Part shown: one piece after another, positions 33,057 to 44,273 of the stretch
Layout: the number at the start of each line of letters is the position of its first letter
How positions within the stretch are numbered: the stretch's first letter is position 1
Assembly: GCA_004194705.1 (NCBI GenBank)
Contig: SADC01001337.1
Location: 186,001 to 250,000, forward strand
Origin: Ditylenchus dipsaci
Taxonomy: Eukaryota > Nematoda > Chromadorea > Rhabditida > Anguinidae
DNA length: 64,000 bases
Direction of reading: 5' to 3'
Position numbers and translations under genes: made by a program
Notes under the pieces: generated by a model
The model's input: the letters and a program-made list of their open reading frames with translations, nothing else
Told to the model about the DNA's origin: nothing
Database searches by the model: none

Positions 33057-33511
33057 TGTGTTTGTTGTGGTTCCGGTTCTTTGCTAGCACTCTCTGCGTC
33101 TTTAGCTGATATCTTTTGCAGCAGATCGTTTTTGACTAATTTAGCCAACTCTTCTTTAGTCAGAGCAACAGTTTCGGGTGCCACTTTTCGTTGTATCCAG
33201 TTTGGTTGAAGAGGAGTGTCGGATACAGTAAAGAAGTCGTCTTGAAAGGCGCAGTCTTTGCCTGTGATCAAATCAGCAAGCTGTAAAACAAGCCTGTGGT
33301 AAAGGGTTAGATAAAGAATATATAAATATTACTTGCTGCTCCTTGACTTTTGCTAAATCGTCTAGCAAAGCTCTTGAGTTATTCGGTTGTTTTAGAGATT
33401 TTAGTTTTTGTTCTAAACAATATGACTAATGCACTAAAAATTTTATGTGACAATTTTACCTAGACTTTTGAGGTAATCTAAGTCCACTTCTTGTTCAGTA
33501 CGTTTAGTCAT
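33053..33511 (-). CDS. unrecognised 119-aa protein overlapping kaptin start
   Basis: Exons 33460-33511, 33333-33412 and 33053-33280, phases 1, 0 and stop, 119 residues. I do not recognise the family. The sequence starts MTKRTEQEVDLDYLKSL, is charged and helical (ALLDDLAKVKEQQLADLI), has a Trp-containing middle (TPLQPNWIQRKVAPETV) and a Glu/Gln-rich tail. Its stop codon overlaps the kaptin ATG in the sequence ATGA (33056-33053), and there is no intron or T-rich splice acceptor between the two frames. Both frames would therefore be carried on one mRNA unless kaptin has a separate internal promoter. There are no frame breaks. The intact splice phases support a real coding region. Confidence 0.65.
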
Positions 33512-33746
33512 TTAGATAACACTAAATCTCAAAATTAAGAATTTTTTAAATATTAATGAACATTATGCCAAAAACAATTCTACTAACAAGTATTTTAAAC
33601 GTATTCTTTAACTCATTTTTGCCCGAGTTTCTTTTTTTCGAATTTTTTTTTGGTTTTTTCTGAAGAGTCTAGATAAGTTTAAAACCACCGGGTTTATTAC
33701 AAAAATGTGGTCAAAAAGTTCTTGCGATTGCTGAATTTTTGAGTTT

Positions 33747-34221
33747 TCAGCAATAGCCGAAATTTGAAAATACAGCTTTGTTTCTTTTTCGCTCAGTTTT
33801 CGCTCCGAGCACCAGTTTTTCAGATGAAGATAAAATAAATTTGAATTTGCTTTCCATTTCAAACACTTTTATGATACCGTCTTGTCGTCTCACACTTTTT
33901 GGTCTGATTTTTTCTGTTCTACGACAAGCATTTTTGGAAGGTCCTGAACCCTAGAATATAAAAAGTAAACGAATTGTGATCCGGTAGGTGGAGCGTTCCT
34001 ATAATTTGCTCTGTATTTTCATACATCCGCTCCATCTTTTAACTATTTCGCCAACAGAGCAATTAAAATTGGCTTTAAGGTTAATATAGAAAGTTTGACT
34101 TTTGAGCTTATCTTACAGAAACATCTCACAAGGGAGGGATTGTGACTGTGACCTGGGGGATCGATGGAATTTTTTCTGCGTATTCTTTTATAGCGTGAAT
34201 TTGGCTCCCCAGCTCTGAAAG
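33747..34221 (-). CDS. putative small coding region, 3' exons only
   Basis: Two phase-compatible exons: 34153-34221 (LSELGSQIHAIKEYAEKIP, then SIPQ) and 33747-33950 (GSGPSKNACRRTEKIRPK, then a basic stretch ending in FSNFGYC and a stop). No 5' exon was found; upstream lies the minisatellite. It sits about 240 bp before the 119-aa frame on the same strand. I cannot assign a family. It may be a short gene or a chance pair of exons. Confidence 0.35.
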
Positions 34222-34362
34222 CTAACAAAAATTATAGCGATGACCAATATCCCATGGATAAGTGATGAAAAACCATGATATGGTTGTCGAGGTGTTTCCA
34301 GAATTTTAAATTTCGGTTGAACTACTTTTTCTCACCCTTTTCTAGCTGAAAAGCCAGACACA

Positions 34363-35722
34363 ATACTGGACACTGATACTTTACACACCCGAACAAGATT
34401 CTCAGCTAGCTTTACAATCCTGGACACTGATACTTTACACACCCAAACAAGATTCTCAGATATCTTCACAATCCTGGACACGTATTCTTTACACACCCGA
34501 ACAAGATTCTCAGCTAGCTTCACAATTCTGGGCACTGATACTTTACACACCCAAACAAGATTCTCAGATATCTTCACAATCCTGGACACGTATTCTTTAC
34601 ACACCCGAACAAGATTCTCAGCTAGCTTCACAATACTGGACACTGATACTGTACACACCCGAACAAGATTCTCAGCTAGCTTCACAATCCTGAACAATGA
34701 TACTGTACACACCCGAACAAGATTTTCAGATAGCTTCACAATCCTGGACACTGATACTGTACACACCCGAACAAGATTCTCAGATAGCTTCACAATCCTG
34801 GACAATGATACTTTACACACCAAACAAGATTCTCAGATAGCTTCACAATTCTGGGCACTGATACTTTACAACAAGATTCTCAGATATCTTCACAATCCTG
34901 GACACGAATTCTTGAACAAGATTCTCAGCTAGCTTCACATACTGGACAATGATACTTTACACACCCAAACAAGATTCTCAGCTAGCTTCACAATACTGGA
35001 CAATGATACTTTACACACCCAAACAAGATTCTCAGATATCTTCACAATCCTGGACACGAATTCTTTACACACCCGAACAAGATTCTCAGCTAGCTTCACA
35101 ATACTGGACAATGATACTTTACACACCCGAACAAGATTCTCAGCTAGCTTCAAATACTGTTTACACACCCAAACAATCAGATAGCTTCACAATTCTGGGC
35201 ACTGATACTTTACACACCCAACCAAGATTCTCATATCTTCACAATCCACGAATTCTTTACACCCGAACAAGATTCTCAGCTAGCTCAGAATACCCCAGAA
35301 TGGACAGATAGCCCCGAACAAGATTCTCAGCTAGCTTCACAATACTGTACACTGATACTTTACACACCAAACAGATTCTCAGCTAGCTTCACAATACTGT
35401 ACACTGATACACTTTACACTCAAAATTCTAGGTTTCACTGCTGTTTCACATACTTCACTTCAGTTGTACACGATTGAGCTGATACGGACAATGAAACTGA
35501 TCCGAACAATGATATTTTCACAAAAGATTTCACCTAGCTTTACGTACACTGAAACAACCAAACAGATTCAGATAGCTTCACAATTCTGGGCACTGATACT
35601 TTACACACCCAAACAAGATTCTCAGATATCTTCACAATCCTGGACACGAATTCTTTACAACCCGAACAAGATTCTCAGCTAGCTTCACAATACTGGACAA
35701 TGATACTTTACACACCCGAAAA
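34363..35722. repeat. 54-bp minisatellite, about 25 units
   Basis: The unit runs CTGGACACTGATACTTTACA, CACCCGAACAAGATTCTCAG, CTAGCTTCACAATC. Variants differ in GCTAGCTTC or GATATCTTC and in CACTGATAC or CACGTATTC, and alternate, suggesting a 108-bp higher-order unit. Toward 35160-35600 units are truncated and disordered. Because 54 is divisible by 3, long frames stay open on both strands (for example VKLAENLVRVCKVSVS on the minus strand), but no start context or exon signals support translation. Confidence 0.85.
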
Positions 35723-35726
35723 TTAG

Positions 35727-35890
35727 GTTTGCGGGGGAAAAAAGTATTTTTGCGGTGAGAAAAAAGTATTTTGCGGTGAGAAAAAAGTATTTTGCGGTGA
35801 GAAAAAAGTATTTTGCGGGAAGATCAAATTGCGGTGAGAAAAAATAATTTACGGTGATTTTCAAGTGTTTGCGGTGAGAAAAAAATACCA
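35727..35890. repeat. 21-bp tandem array
   Basis: Repeats of GCGGTGAGAAAAAAGTATTTT, about 5 clean copies and 2-3 diverged ones, directly next to the 54-bp array. Confidence 0.8.
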
Positions 35891-36895
35891 TCCATTCCGT
35901 AATCCGTAAATTTCAAAACCAGGAATCCGGTCCGGATTCCGGATTTTCGTGAAACTACAAAAAGTCGAAGTTTCAATGATTTATTTGGACATGACAATGC
36001 CAATGCAAGTTAAGCAAAAAAAAATCGCATCAATATGTGAAATTAGCATATTATATGGTTTATTGAGGAAAGTTAGTTGTTTGGCGTTTTTCGCACCAAT
36101 TGATCTCCATTCTGTACTGAAACACGTCCCTTGTAGGGGTTTGCAAATCACTGTTATTTTGTCGACGGGGGGTTCACGCGACAACTTTTTTTTCGATGAT
36201 TCTCATTAACAACCATTCTAATTTGCACTTCTTTGTCAAGATATATCTCGGTTCCATTTCGAGTGTTGAGCTAGCCATATCATAAAATGAAATTATTTGC
36301 AGCATCGGCATAAAAGTCGCAAGTTGGAGTCTCTTCACAAGGGATTTGTTTTTTTCTATTTAATAGTTCGGAACTCTTTAAATATGGCTGACTAAACACT
36401 TAAAATGGAGCCCAGATTTCTCTATAAACAAGTAGAAAAATTCATATAATTACTGATAAAGATCATCGAAAAAAGTCTACCTCTTCCCTGTGATTTCCGC
36501 CTTGGGCAAAATTTTAGGTGTGACTTTTTATGGCTTTTTTTGATGATCCCTCCCCAGCATGAGTAAAAACGCTGTTCGCTGGCCAAATGTTGATGAAGCT
36601 GAAAGAAAACGACGATGTGATTTGGAGAGCATAAGGAATTTGAGCACATTCTATTCAGAGAAGAGACTAAAGAGAGACAAATTAATAAAAAACAACAATA
36701 CAAAAAATGACAAAAAAAATTTAAAAAAAAATTGGTGACGAAAATGCATCTATTTTGGACTTTTGAAATTTCCGGATTTTTCCGGATTTTCGAACTTTTG
36801 GCGGACGGATTCCGGATTTTTTACGTCGTCGAAATCGGACCGGATTCCGGAAAATCCGTACGGATTCCGGTCGGAGCCCAAGCCTAGTGTAAAGT
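35891..36895. repeat. element with GGATTCCGG-rich ends
   Basis: The left side has CCGGTCCGGATTCCGGATTT (35925), and the right side has TTTCCGGATTTTTCCGGATT and CGGACCGGATTCCGG (36770-36860). The interior has no convincing gene; open frames at 35949-36209 and 36422-36703 show no family match. Possibly another hAT-like nonautonomous element, since it ends GGAGCCCAAGCCTAGTG, but no target duplication was found. Confidence 0.4.
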
Positions 36896-36928
36896 ATGTT
36901 TGTTTTAGGTGTTAGTGTAGGTGTAGGG

Positions 36929-37190
36929 TACCGTATTTTCTCTATTAAGTCCCCCCTCTCTAATAACTCCCCTCTTTAATAACTCCCCCCTATTTCGACC
37001 CCATATCTCAGCGTGAGGAAATTTTTTGTAAATCTGTTTTTTGCGTTTTCTTAATCACCACGATCTTAGTTGATTCCACTTTTTAGATTTCGGTCGGGCA
37101 TCCGAAAATCTCAAAATCGAAATATTTTTTTTCCGATTTTTAAGGGTTGAAAAATAACTCCCCCGGGGGACTTACTACAGAAATACGGTA
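36929..37190. mobile_element. TACCGTA-family foldback
   Basis: Left TACCGTATTTTCTCTATTAA then GTCCCCCCTC; right GGGGGACTTACTACAGAAATACGGTA. TA on both sides. Confidence 0.7.
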
Positions 37191-37356
37191 TGTTTTGTTT
37201 CAAGTGTAGGTGTAGGGTATGTTTCAAAAGCAGGCATACTGTTAAGTAAGTGTAGGGGTTAGTTTCGGAAACACTGGGTGTGTCTTATCGAAAAATTTTC
37301 CGTTTTGTACTTCAATGTCTTTATGCTAAAAATTTATGAGATTTTCAAATTTCAGA

Positions 37357-38045
37357 TATCGTCTACTTGTTTGATCGTGGAGAAAGATCAACTTCTATAT
37401 GCCCAACTGAATATGGTATCTTTATTTTTTTTGTCAATTACGGCAAGATATTCACTATTTAAGTTTAGGATGGTATGCTTAATGAGATCCAGAGTGTATT
37501 CTTATCCTCAAACGGATGTCATCGAAAGAGGTCTGTTAATGGAAGCCGATACATTGATTCGCCGAGAGCTTGTTGTGCGAAGGTGTGTTCGGGGAATGCC
37601 TGATTTGCAGTTCTGGCTCAGTCACTTCGCTTCCAGAATCTTCCAGATGATCAAGAGGTCCGAAATCAGCACATTGCCTATTGGAGTCGCGGAGATGTCG
37701 TCATCTACAAAATTAGTATGCCTTTTGCCTGCCAGCAATCTTCTGAAGTGAAGCGTTCATTTCACCGCCACCATGTCTTGCGGAAATTCCGAGTTTTAAA
37801 TGGTTTCTACTCTTCTTATGGAATTTAATTCATTCGTCCGATGAAAGTGATGCGGCTCAGGAAGTAGAAAGTTGGGCATTGTGGATCACTGGTATCATTA
37901 TTCTGTTTGCTCAATTATTAGCTCTTGTTATTTCTTTGATTTTCAGGTTGAGACCTATCAAGAAGCTCAGCAAAATCAGGTGTTAAGAATATGTTCATCA
38001 TAAGACTCCAATGTCCTCTGTCTGTATTTTTGGTTGAGGAATAAA
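37357..38045 (+). other. probable coding remnant, unrecognised
   Basis: Several exon-like pieces in different frames: an acceptor at 37356 followed by ISSTCLIVEKDQLLYAQLNM; 37470-37620 (TDVIERGLLMEADTLIRRE); about 37622-37800 (LPDDQEVRNQHIAYWSRGDVV, then FACQQSSEVKRSFHRHHVL); then 37807-37900 (SSDESDAAQEVESWALWI). After 37900 the sequence reads either as a hydrophobic segment or as an intron ending TTTTCAG at 37946. AATAAA at 38040-38045 gives a plausible 3' end. Frames do not join cleanly, so this is either a gene with sequence errors or a decaying one. No family recognised. Confidence 0.35.
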
Positions 38046-38344
38046 ATTGATTTAAACTTAAACGTGAATCGCTTGTATCATTGCTGTTTTCGATTATTCC
38101 TTTTCACGCTATCAAATATAAAGTCGTAAGGATACGAGCTCACATAAAAGAAAATGTTTCTGCCTACCGTTCTCTACTTCTAAAAGGTCGATCATAATGT
38201 CACCAAGGACTGACCTAACGGACGACATTGTACGCAAAAGTTCGTCAGATATTCGATTAGGTACACGCGTTTTACAAACGTGTGTTACACATCATTCACC
38301 ATCTATTATTATGAATTCATTTTTCACTTTCTGTTATCTCAGAA

Positions 38345-38741
38345 ATGACAGACTTTGACGTTGAAACTACGAAGATGATGATGCGGAAATTTGTGCAGAT
38401 GGAAACGGTGGGTTCTTTTTTTTGGAGTTGCCGTCTGTTGTTTTCCATGAATGATGTCTATTTCTTTAGCAATTCAAAGAAGCGGCCTTTTTGCTGTTTT
38501 CGGGAGGACTCAGTTCACTAAGGCGTCACCAGTCATCCAACAAGCCAAAAACTTGTCGTTCACCTATCCTGCTTCTACTGCATCGTCTGCCATTGAAGCT
38601 GCGTCGGCTATTCAGAAGCAATATCTCGCTCTAACCGGAATACCAGTCAGCTCTACGCCTTCCCCAGATATGAACAGCTCAAGCAAAAGCCAAGAAGATG
38701 AGCCCATGACTCCAGTTTCACCAGAAGCCAGTGAGAACTAA
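38345..38741 (+). CDS. putative Ser/Thr-rich protein, unrecognised
   Basis: Exon 38345-38407 (MTDFDVETTKMMMRKFVQME T) splices in phase to 38470. The phase-correct frame (QFKEAAF) soon closes, while a frame one base over stays open to 38741 (QFTKASPVIQQAKNLSFTYP, and AIEAASAIQKQYLALTGIP, then a Ser/Pro tail). One extra T in the TTTTT run near 38489 would join them. After the TAA at 38739 the frame is open again into an exon-like end at 38811. No family recognised. Confidence 0.4.
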
Positions 38742-39100
38742 AGGTCGACTGAAGTGGCAAAGGACGCTGATAAAGATGGCAACCAGGAAGAGAGTTCTCA
38801 CACAGTTGTTGTGAGTTACTTTGGTACCGCCGCTTTTTTTACATATCTTCTAACTTTCAGAATTTTGAATCCACGGCAAGAACGATGTGGTTGAAGTGTT
38901 GGCAGCTGAGTTGCGGCGTGAGCAAAAGTAGACTCCACTTAGATCCAGCAATTTTTTTTATACTAACCAACTTTCCTTCTTTTTCAGAAAAAGTACCAGA
39001 TCATAAAGCGTGGAAGGTTTGGGAAATCAACGAATTCCGAAAAGAAGGCGGCCTTTTATTATCATTTACACATATTGTCCATTCCTCGTTGATTAAAATA

Positions 39101-39475
39101 AAGGCGCTACTTGGATTAACTCCACCCCCCCCCCCCAAATCAACTTTTTTCAAAGTGTTTCCAAACATCCTATATCGACCTAAAATGGCCTCAGGAGTTT
39201 AAAAAGGCATTTTTTGAGTTCTGGTCAATAAAAACTGAGTTTTGGACCACCCGAAATCATCCATTTTGACCAATTTCAAAGGGATTTAGGTCTGTATTTG
39301 GGTGGAAATGGACTAAAAGGGACCAATATTAAACAAAAAGGAAGATATTGAACATAGTTTTGTCGACTGGGGTATAAATAAACTCTGGCGTATAAATAAA
39401 CTCTGGTATGCATGCTTTTTCATGCATCCAGAGTCACTTTCGAGTGATTTGCGTCTAAGGTATGTGGGGGGAGGG
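39101..39475. repeat. GGCGCTACTG/C-tract element, left part
   Basis: GGCGCTACTTGGATTAACTC followed by a C tract, then GTTTCCAAACATCCTATATC and CATGCTTTTTCATGCATCC as in 29803-30110, 56785-57230 and 61901-62572. The right end is lost in a GTGGGGGGAGGG run. Confidence 0.5.
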
Positions 39476-39506
39476 TATATCCAAGTATGGTCAATAAAAT
39501 ATCATT

Positions 39507-40319
39507 TACCGTATATCTTCTAATAAAAGCCCACCTTCTAATGAACGCCCACCTTCTAATAAACGCCCATGTCCCGAGGGGTGTTGAAAAATAAAAGCCC
39601 ACCTTCTAATAAACGCCCATGTCCACCAAAAATCTTTATTCGGTAGAACTCAATAAAATTTCAGTCATTAAACAATAAAATATCATCCTTATTAAAACTT
39701 CGAAAGCTGGATTCTTCGTTTATTTCTTCCTCTAGATTTGCTTCTTCGTAGTCATTGCAGCCATCTACTAAAATTTTACGTCTTTAGCCCCTCTTGTATC
39801 AACGCATCTTCCATCTGGACAGTCAAACCACACAGCCGTTTCATTCGATTTCTTTACGCAGTGCCCTCATCATCATGAAGCTGTAGCTCGTCTTCGGCAG
39901 ATGCAGGCACCTTAAAGCCAGATAAGGAATAAAACAAACAGAAAATGTACATTTTCGAAAGAAGGAATTGACTCCACATCTGATTCTTCCACCACTTCCT
40001 CTAGCAAAGCCCGCTCTGCCGAACAATTATCCATTTGATTGATCACTTATTTTGCACTAAAACAGCATAGTAATCCAAACAAAAGAAGCAAGAATGAGGA
40101 GAAATTCGTAGCAATTTTGCTTGTGTGAATTTATTCCTAGAACAAAAAGATTAAAACAACATTTTTATCAGTTTTTTTAGAACTGTGAAAAAAATTTCGT
40201 CGACTTGTTGAAAAATAAAAGCCCACCTTCTAATGAACGCCCACCTTCTAATAAACGCCCATGTCCGAGGAGGGTTGAAAAATAAAAGCCCATGGGCTTT
40301 TAATAGAAGATATACGGTA
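39507..40319. mobile_element. TACCGTA-family element (813 bp)
   Basis: Left TACCGTATATCTTCTAATAA then AAGCCCACC; right GGGCTTTTAATAGAAGATAT then ACGGTA. TA at both ends. Subterminal CCACCTTCTAATRAACGCC units are repeated on both sides. The 500-bp interior (39640-40180) differs from the other copies and may be captured host sequence. Confidence 0.7.
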
Positions 40320-41144
40320 ATTTTTTTGGATTTTTCCAAAGTGCTCAGGTAATAGTTTTTACCGTTTAATTCTATGCCTATTTAACATGAATTTCCATAT
40401 AGACCGGTCGACCGTTCTGAGTTTGTACGGTACTTATATGGTACTGATATTCTGTTGTCATTTAACTGGTTTTGAATGACGAACAAATGATTAGTCGCTC
40501 TTTGTTCTCCGTCTTTTTTTCTACTCCCTTCATAACCTTAAGCGTAAAACTTGTAATCTTGTGTCATAAAGTGCATTAAATTTTTCTGCTCAAGCATTAG
40601 CAATCGTTCAAGTGTGAAAATAAACACTCTCATAAAGCTTTTTTTCACATTACACATACTTTTAAATTATTGGCAACGGTCTGTTCAAATAAGGCAAAAA
40701 GTGAGGAGTTTTACTTCTTTCAACTCTAACGGTCTGTTTATAGCTGTGTTCTTTCTAATATAAATGGTCGACACTCCATTTTGTGGAGACATTCAAGAGC
40801 TTCTAAATGGTGCATTCGATGCTTTGTTTTCATCTAGATTTTGTGAGAAAAGCTCTTAGTTATGTGGCAAAACAATCTTTTCCTTAGATTTACTTTGATT
40901 TTTGACAAGAAATCGATATGTGCTTGCTGCTTTCTCTGAAAGATGATCATTGATTATGCTGAACATTTTGATTTGATTCTTTCTTGTCTGGGCTCTAACA
41001 TATGATTTCTACGTTTTGTAAAATGCGTTTGGCATCTCTCACAAAGAATGAAATCAGTCTTTTGACTTTAAAAAAAATTATGTGAAAATTCAAAATTTAG
41101 AAGTTGGATATGGGTTGGAATGTGTAATAAACACAGGATTACAT

Positions 41145-41404
41145 TTGAAAGGTCACTGTAGGTTAGTGCAAGGTTCACAAATGGAGGATTCAAGGTTCAC
41201 ACGAACAAGATCAAGGTTCATCCAAGGTTTATACCACCTGAACCTAGCAAGTACCTGCTATGAACCTTACAGCTTCCTTCTCCGAACCCTGCCCCTACTC
41301 AGTAGGATAGAATTAGGCTACTTTAGGTTCATACAATGTGAATTCTAAGTTCGTCAGGAATCACCAAGGTTCATATTAGGTTAGAACCTTGTGCAGGTTA
41401 AATG
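41145..41404. repeat. AGGTTCA-rich simple array
   Basis: Irregular run of AGGTTCA/AGGTTCAC and the complement, for example CAAGGTTCATCCAAGGTTTA. The run resumes right after the hAT transposon (CAAGGTTCACTCAAGGC at 44229), showing that the transposon split it. Confidence 0.6.
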
Positions 41405-44214
41405 TAGGTTGGCGAAGCGATTCTTCGTTTTCGACTTTTTCAGTCGAAAACTCGGAAAATTCCGACTTTCGATCCGAGTCGATTCTTCGAAAAAAACGAT
41501 TTTCGACTTTCGGTCCGATTCGATTCTTCGAAAAAACGATTTTCGACTTTCGGTCCGATCCGATTCGTCGAAGATTTTCGAAGAATCGATTTCAGTTGAC
41601 TTTCCGATTCTTCGAGTTGAAATTCTGATGCTATCACCCCATTTTTTATCTGATTTAAATTAGATATGTTTTGTATTAAGGAAGAATGCCATTGTCGTCT
41701 GGGAGCATTTTAAGAAGGTCTTAGATAAAGCAACTTGCGAGTGCGGTTATGTTCTCAAATATTGCGGTGGTACTTCATCCCTTAGGACCATCTGCTATCG
41801 TCAGGCACAAGGAACGATGAAAAAAAAGATAATGTCCAAGTGCTCCAAAGAAAATCAAGCTGGAAATGCCAATCGCAACTCTCTTCAGTCCGAACCATAT
41901 GAAACAGCTGAACCAGCAGCTCTGCAGTGATGTGACGGATTTGATTGTAGAACACAACCTGCTATTTTCGTTCACAGAATCACCTTTTCTTCTTCGTCTC
42001 ATTAAAGGTAACTATGGACAGACCAAGGTATTTCGTGTATCTATTGTAGGAGTTTATTCATAATTACAGATACCTACTCGTCGTGATGTAAGTGCTGAGG
42101 TTCCTTTGAAGTCTCAAAGGTGTGTGACCGCTTGCAAGTTTTTGTGAAAGATCAGAAAATATCCTTGACACTAGATGAGTTTTCCCACAAAGAACATTCA
42201 CTGCTCTGTATCATAATAGATCTACTAAATTTTCACACTTATAAATTCCATGTTTAGCATTACCGGTTCGTATCTGACAAAAGAATTTATTTCCAATCAA
42301 AAGTGCTTGCTGTTGAGTCATTCCTGAAAAGCATACTGGAGAAAATATAGCCCTGAATATCAACTCAATCTTGGAGACATTAGAAGTGGACAAACCAACG
42401 TAGTAGCAGCAACTCGTGATGGAGCGCCGAATTTGGCAGGATCTAGTGGTGGAGCTTGTGTCAAGGCAAATATTCAGAGGTAGAACGTTTACGTTTATTT
42501 GCGCTACTGTTATTTTATTCCAGTTTTCACTGCTTCTGTCATGTCCTTCATCTGGTCGTCTGGGACGGAATTAATAAAACGACTCTTGTTTCCTCGGTTG
42601 TTGAAAAGGCTAGCAAAATTGGAATTGGCTTTCACCAACACCTACAGCTATGGCCGCTTATCGACAACAGCAAGGACAGACTCAACGACTTTATCGCTCG
42701 TAAGCTAGAAAACGTTTGATAATAACCAACAGTTAAACGTATTTCAGCAAGTAAAGACGAGGTGGAATTCGACGATAGAAATGCTTGCCTCCGTGCTTGC
42801 TCACAAGTCCAATTTGCTGCAGTACGCTGAAAAGAAACCGGGTGTATGGTTTCTAAACACATCAAAAATATGTCAGAAGCAGATTTTGACGAAATAACCG
42901 ATGTAATAGAGGTGCTTAAACCCTTCGAAGCATCTACCAAAATGTTGGTTCGCTTTCTGTTTGCCTATCGTGCATACATAGTCATTTGTCTTAGGCCTCA
43001 TACCAAAATGCTCCAATTCATGCTATCCTTTTTTCGTTCGAAAACTGTTGGAGCATCTTGACAATGTCTTTGGAGAATTGCAGTCAATATGAGTATCAGT
43101 CTGGAAGCTAGAACAAGAGATTTGCTAAACCAGTCAGAACTAGGCTATGCCGCATTTTTAGACCACGTCTTTGTTACAAGTTAGTCTTTTATTATTCAAA
43201 TTTTTTAATTTGATAATCAATAATATAGTACATCGGTTATGCCGAAGTACAAATGGGACTGTATCAAGAAAGAGGTCATTGGTTTACTGTCAAAAAATGC
43301 ACCGCACTCAGCTGACATTTCTCAACAGATCCTAAGTCAGCAGACCAAGAATGATCTATGAGAGGAAGATGAAGAAGTTGTGGATAATTCGTTAGATGGG
43401 AATGTTTCGTGGTGAGTCAGATCCAGTTATTCATTTGTCGAATTATTATTATTAAATTTATATGAAGAAATTGAACGATACATAAATGAAAAAAAAATTG
43501 CCTTGCCGAGACCGGATTTTGCTGGACATGAGGAGATGTATGAATGTGGGCTCAGAACTCTCGTCGTTTTCCAAATTTAGCAGTGCTGGCTCGCAAATAT
43601 CTTCCAATCTCTTTATCTAGTGTTGCTTCAGAAAGGTGCTTCTCTAAGGCAAGTCTGCTATTTGCAAATTCTCTCCGTTCACGCCTGTCAAAGCAGACAG
43701 CGGCTAACTTGCTCATCATCAAGGCAAATTAGCAGACGAGGTATTGAAGCAGTCAGTGAAAAAACGAAGAAGAGCCAGAAGAAATTCGTAATTTACTGTT
43801 AGAAAATGATACCTGATCGTTGTTTTATGTCGTTTGCTCAATGTTGTTGTTATTAAAAAAAACTAACTCTGAAATCTAATAGCTCAAAATCACACGTTTA
43901 GTCTGAGTTAATTCTTAAAAATTTTGGCCTTTCGGTCCGATTCGATTCTTCGAAAATTTCGACTTTCGATCCGAGTCGATTCTTCGAAAAAACGATTTTC
44001 GACTTTCGATCCGAGTCGATTCTTCGATAAAAACGATTTTCGACTTTCAAACCGATCCGATTCTTCGAAAAAAACGATTTTCGACTTTCGATCCGATCCG
44101 ATTCTTCGAAAAGAACGATTTTCGACTTTCGATCCGAGTCGATTCTTCGAAATTTTCGACTCCACCGACTTTACGATTCTTCGGATCGAAGAATCCGATC
44201 CTTCGCCAACCCTA
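41405..44214 (+). mobile_element. degenerate hAT DNA transposon (2.8 kb)
   Basis: Perfect 8-bp target duplication GTTAAATG (41397-41404 and 44215-44222). Termini TAGGTTGGCGAAG and CTTCGCCAACCCTA. Subterminal arrays of about 40 bp (GATTCTTCGAAAAAACGATT, TTCGACTTTCGGTCC) occupy 41410-41620 and 43930-44205. Coding relics in order: a BED-type zinc finger near 41683-41800 (VWEHFKKVLDK, CECGYVLKYCGGTSSLR); VVAATRDGAPNLAGS near 42403; CFCHVLHLVVWDGINKT near 42535; a hAT dimerisation domain at 43560-43730 (FPNLAVLARKYLPISLSSVA, SERCFSKASLLFANSLRSRL). Many frame changes and stops are present, so it should not be autonomous. Confidence 0.9.
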
Positions 44215-44273
44215 GTTAAATGTCTACAAGGTTCACTCAAGGCAATAGTATAAAATAGTATAAATTCAATCAT

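Noticed and set aside
34332..34823. 163-codon open frame on the minus strand (and 120 codons on the plus strand at 34949)
   Set aside because: Produced by a 54-bp tandem repeat that is divisible by three; both strands are open and there is no start or splice context.
34363..35890. CRISPR-like direct repeats
   Set aside because: Units are contiguous with no unique spacers, and the genome is eukaryotic.
36422..36703. 93-codon minus-strand Cys/Ser/Leu frame
   Set aside because: Inside a repeat-like element with GGATTCCGG ends; no splice-compatible neighbours or family signal.
41389..41663. Short overlapping frames rich in Phe/Ser
   Set aside because: Readings of the left hAT subterminal array, with no transposase motif.
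43908..44273. 121- and 109-codon frames on opposite strands
   Set aside because: Both are readings of the hAT subterminal array (GATTCTTCGAAAAAACG units).
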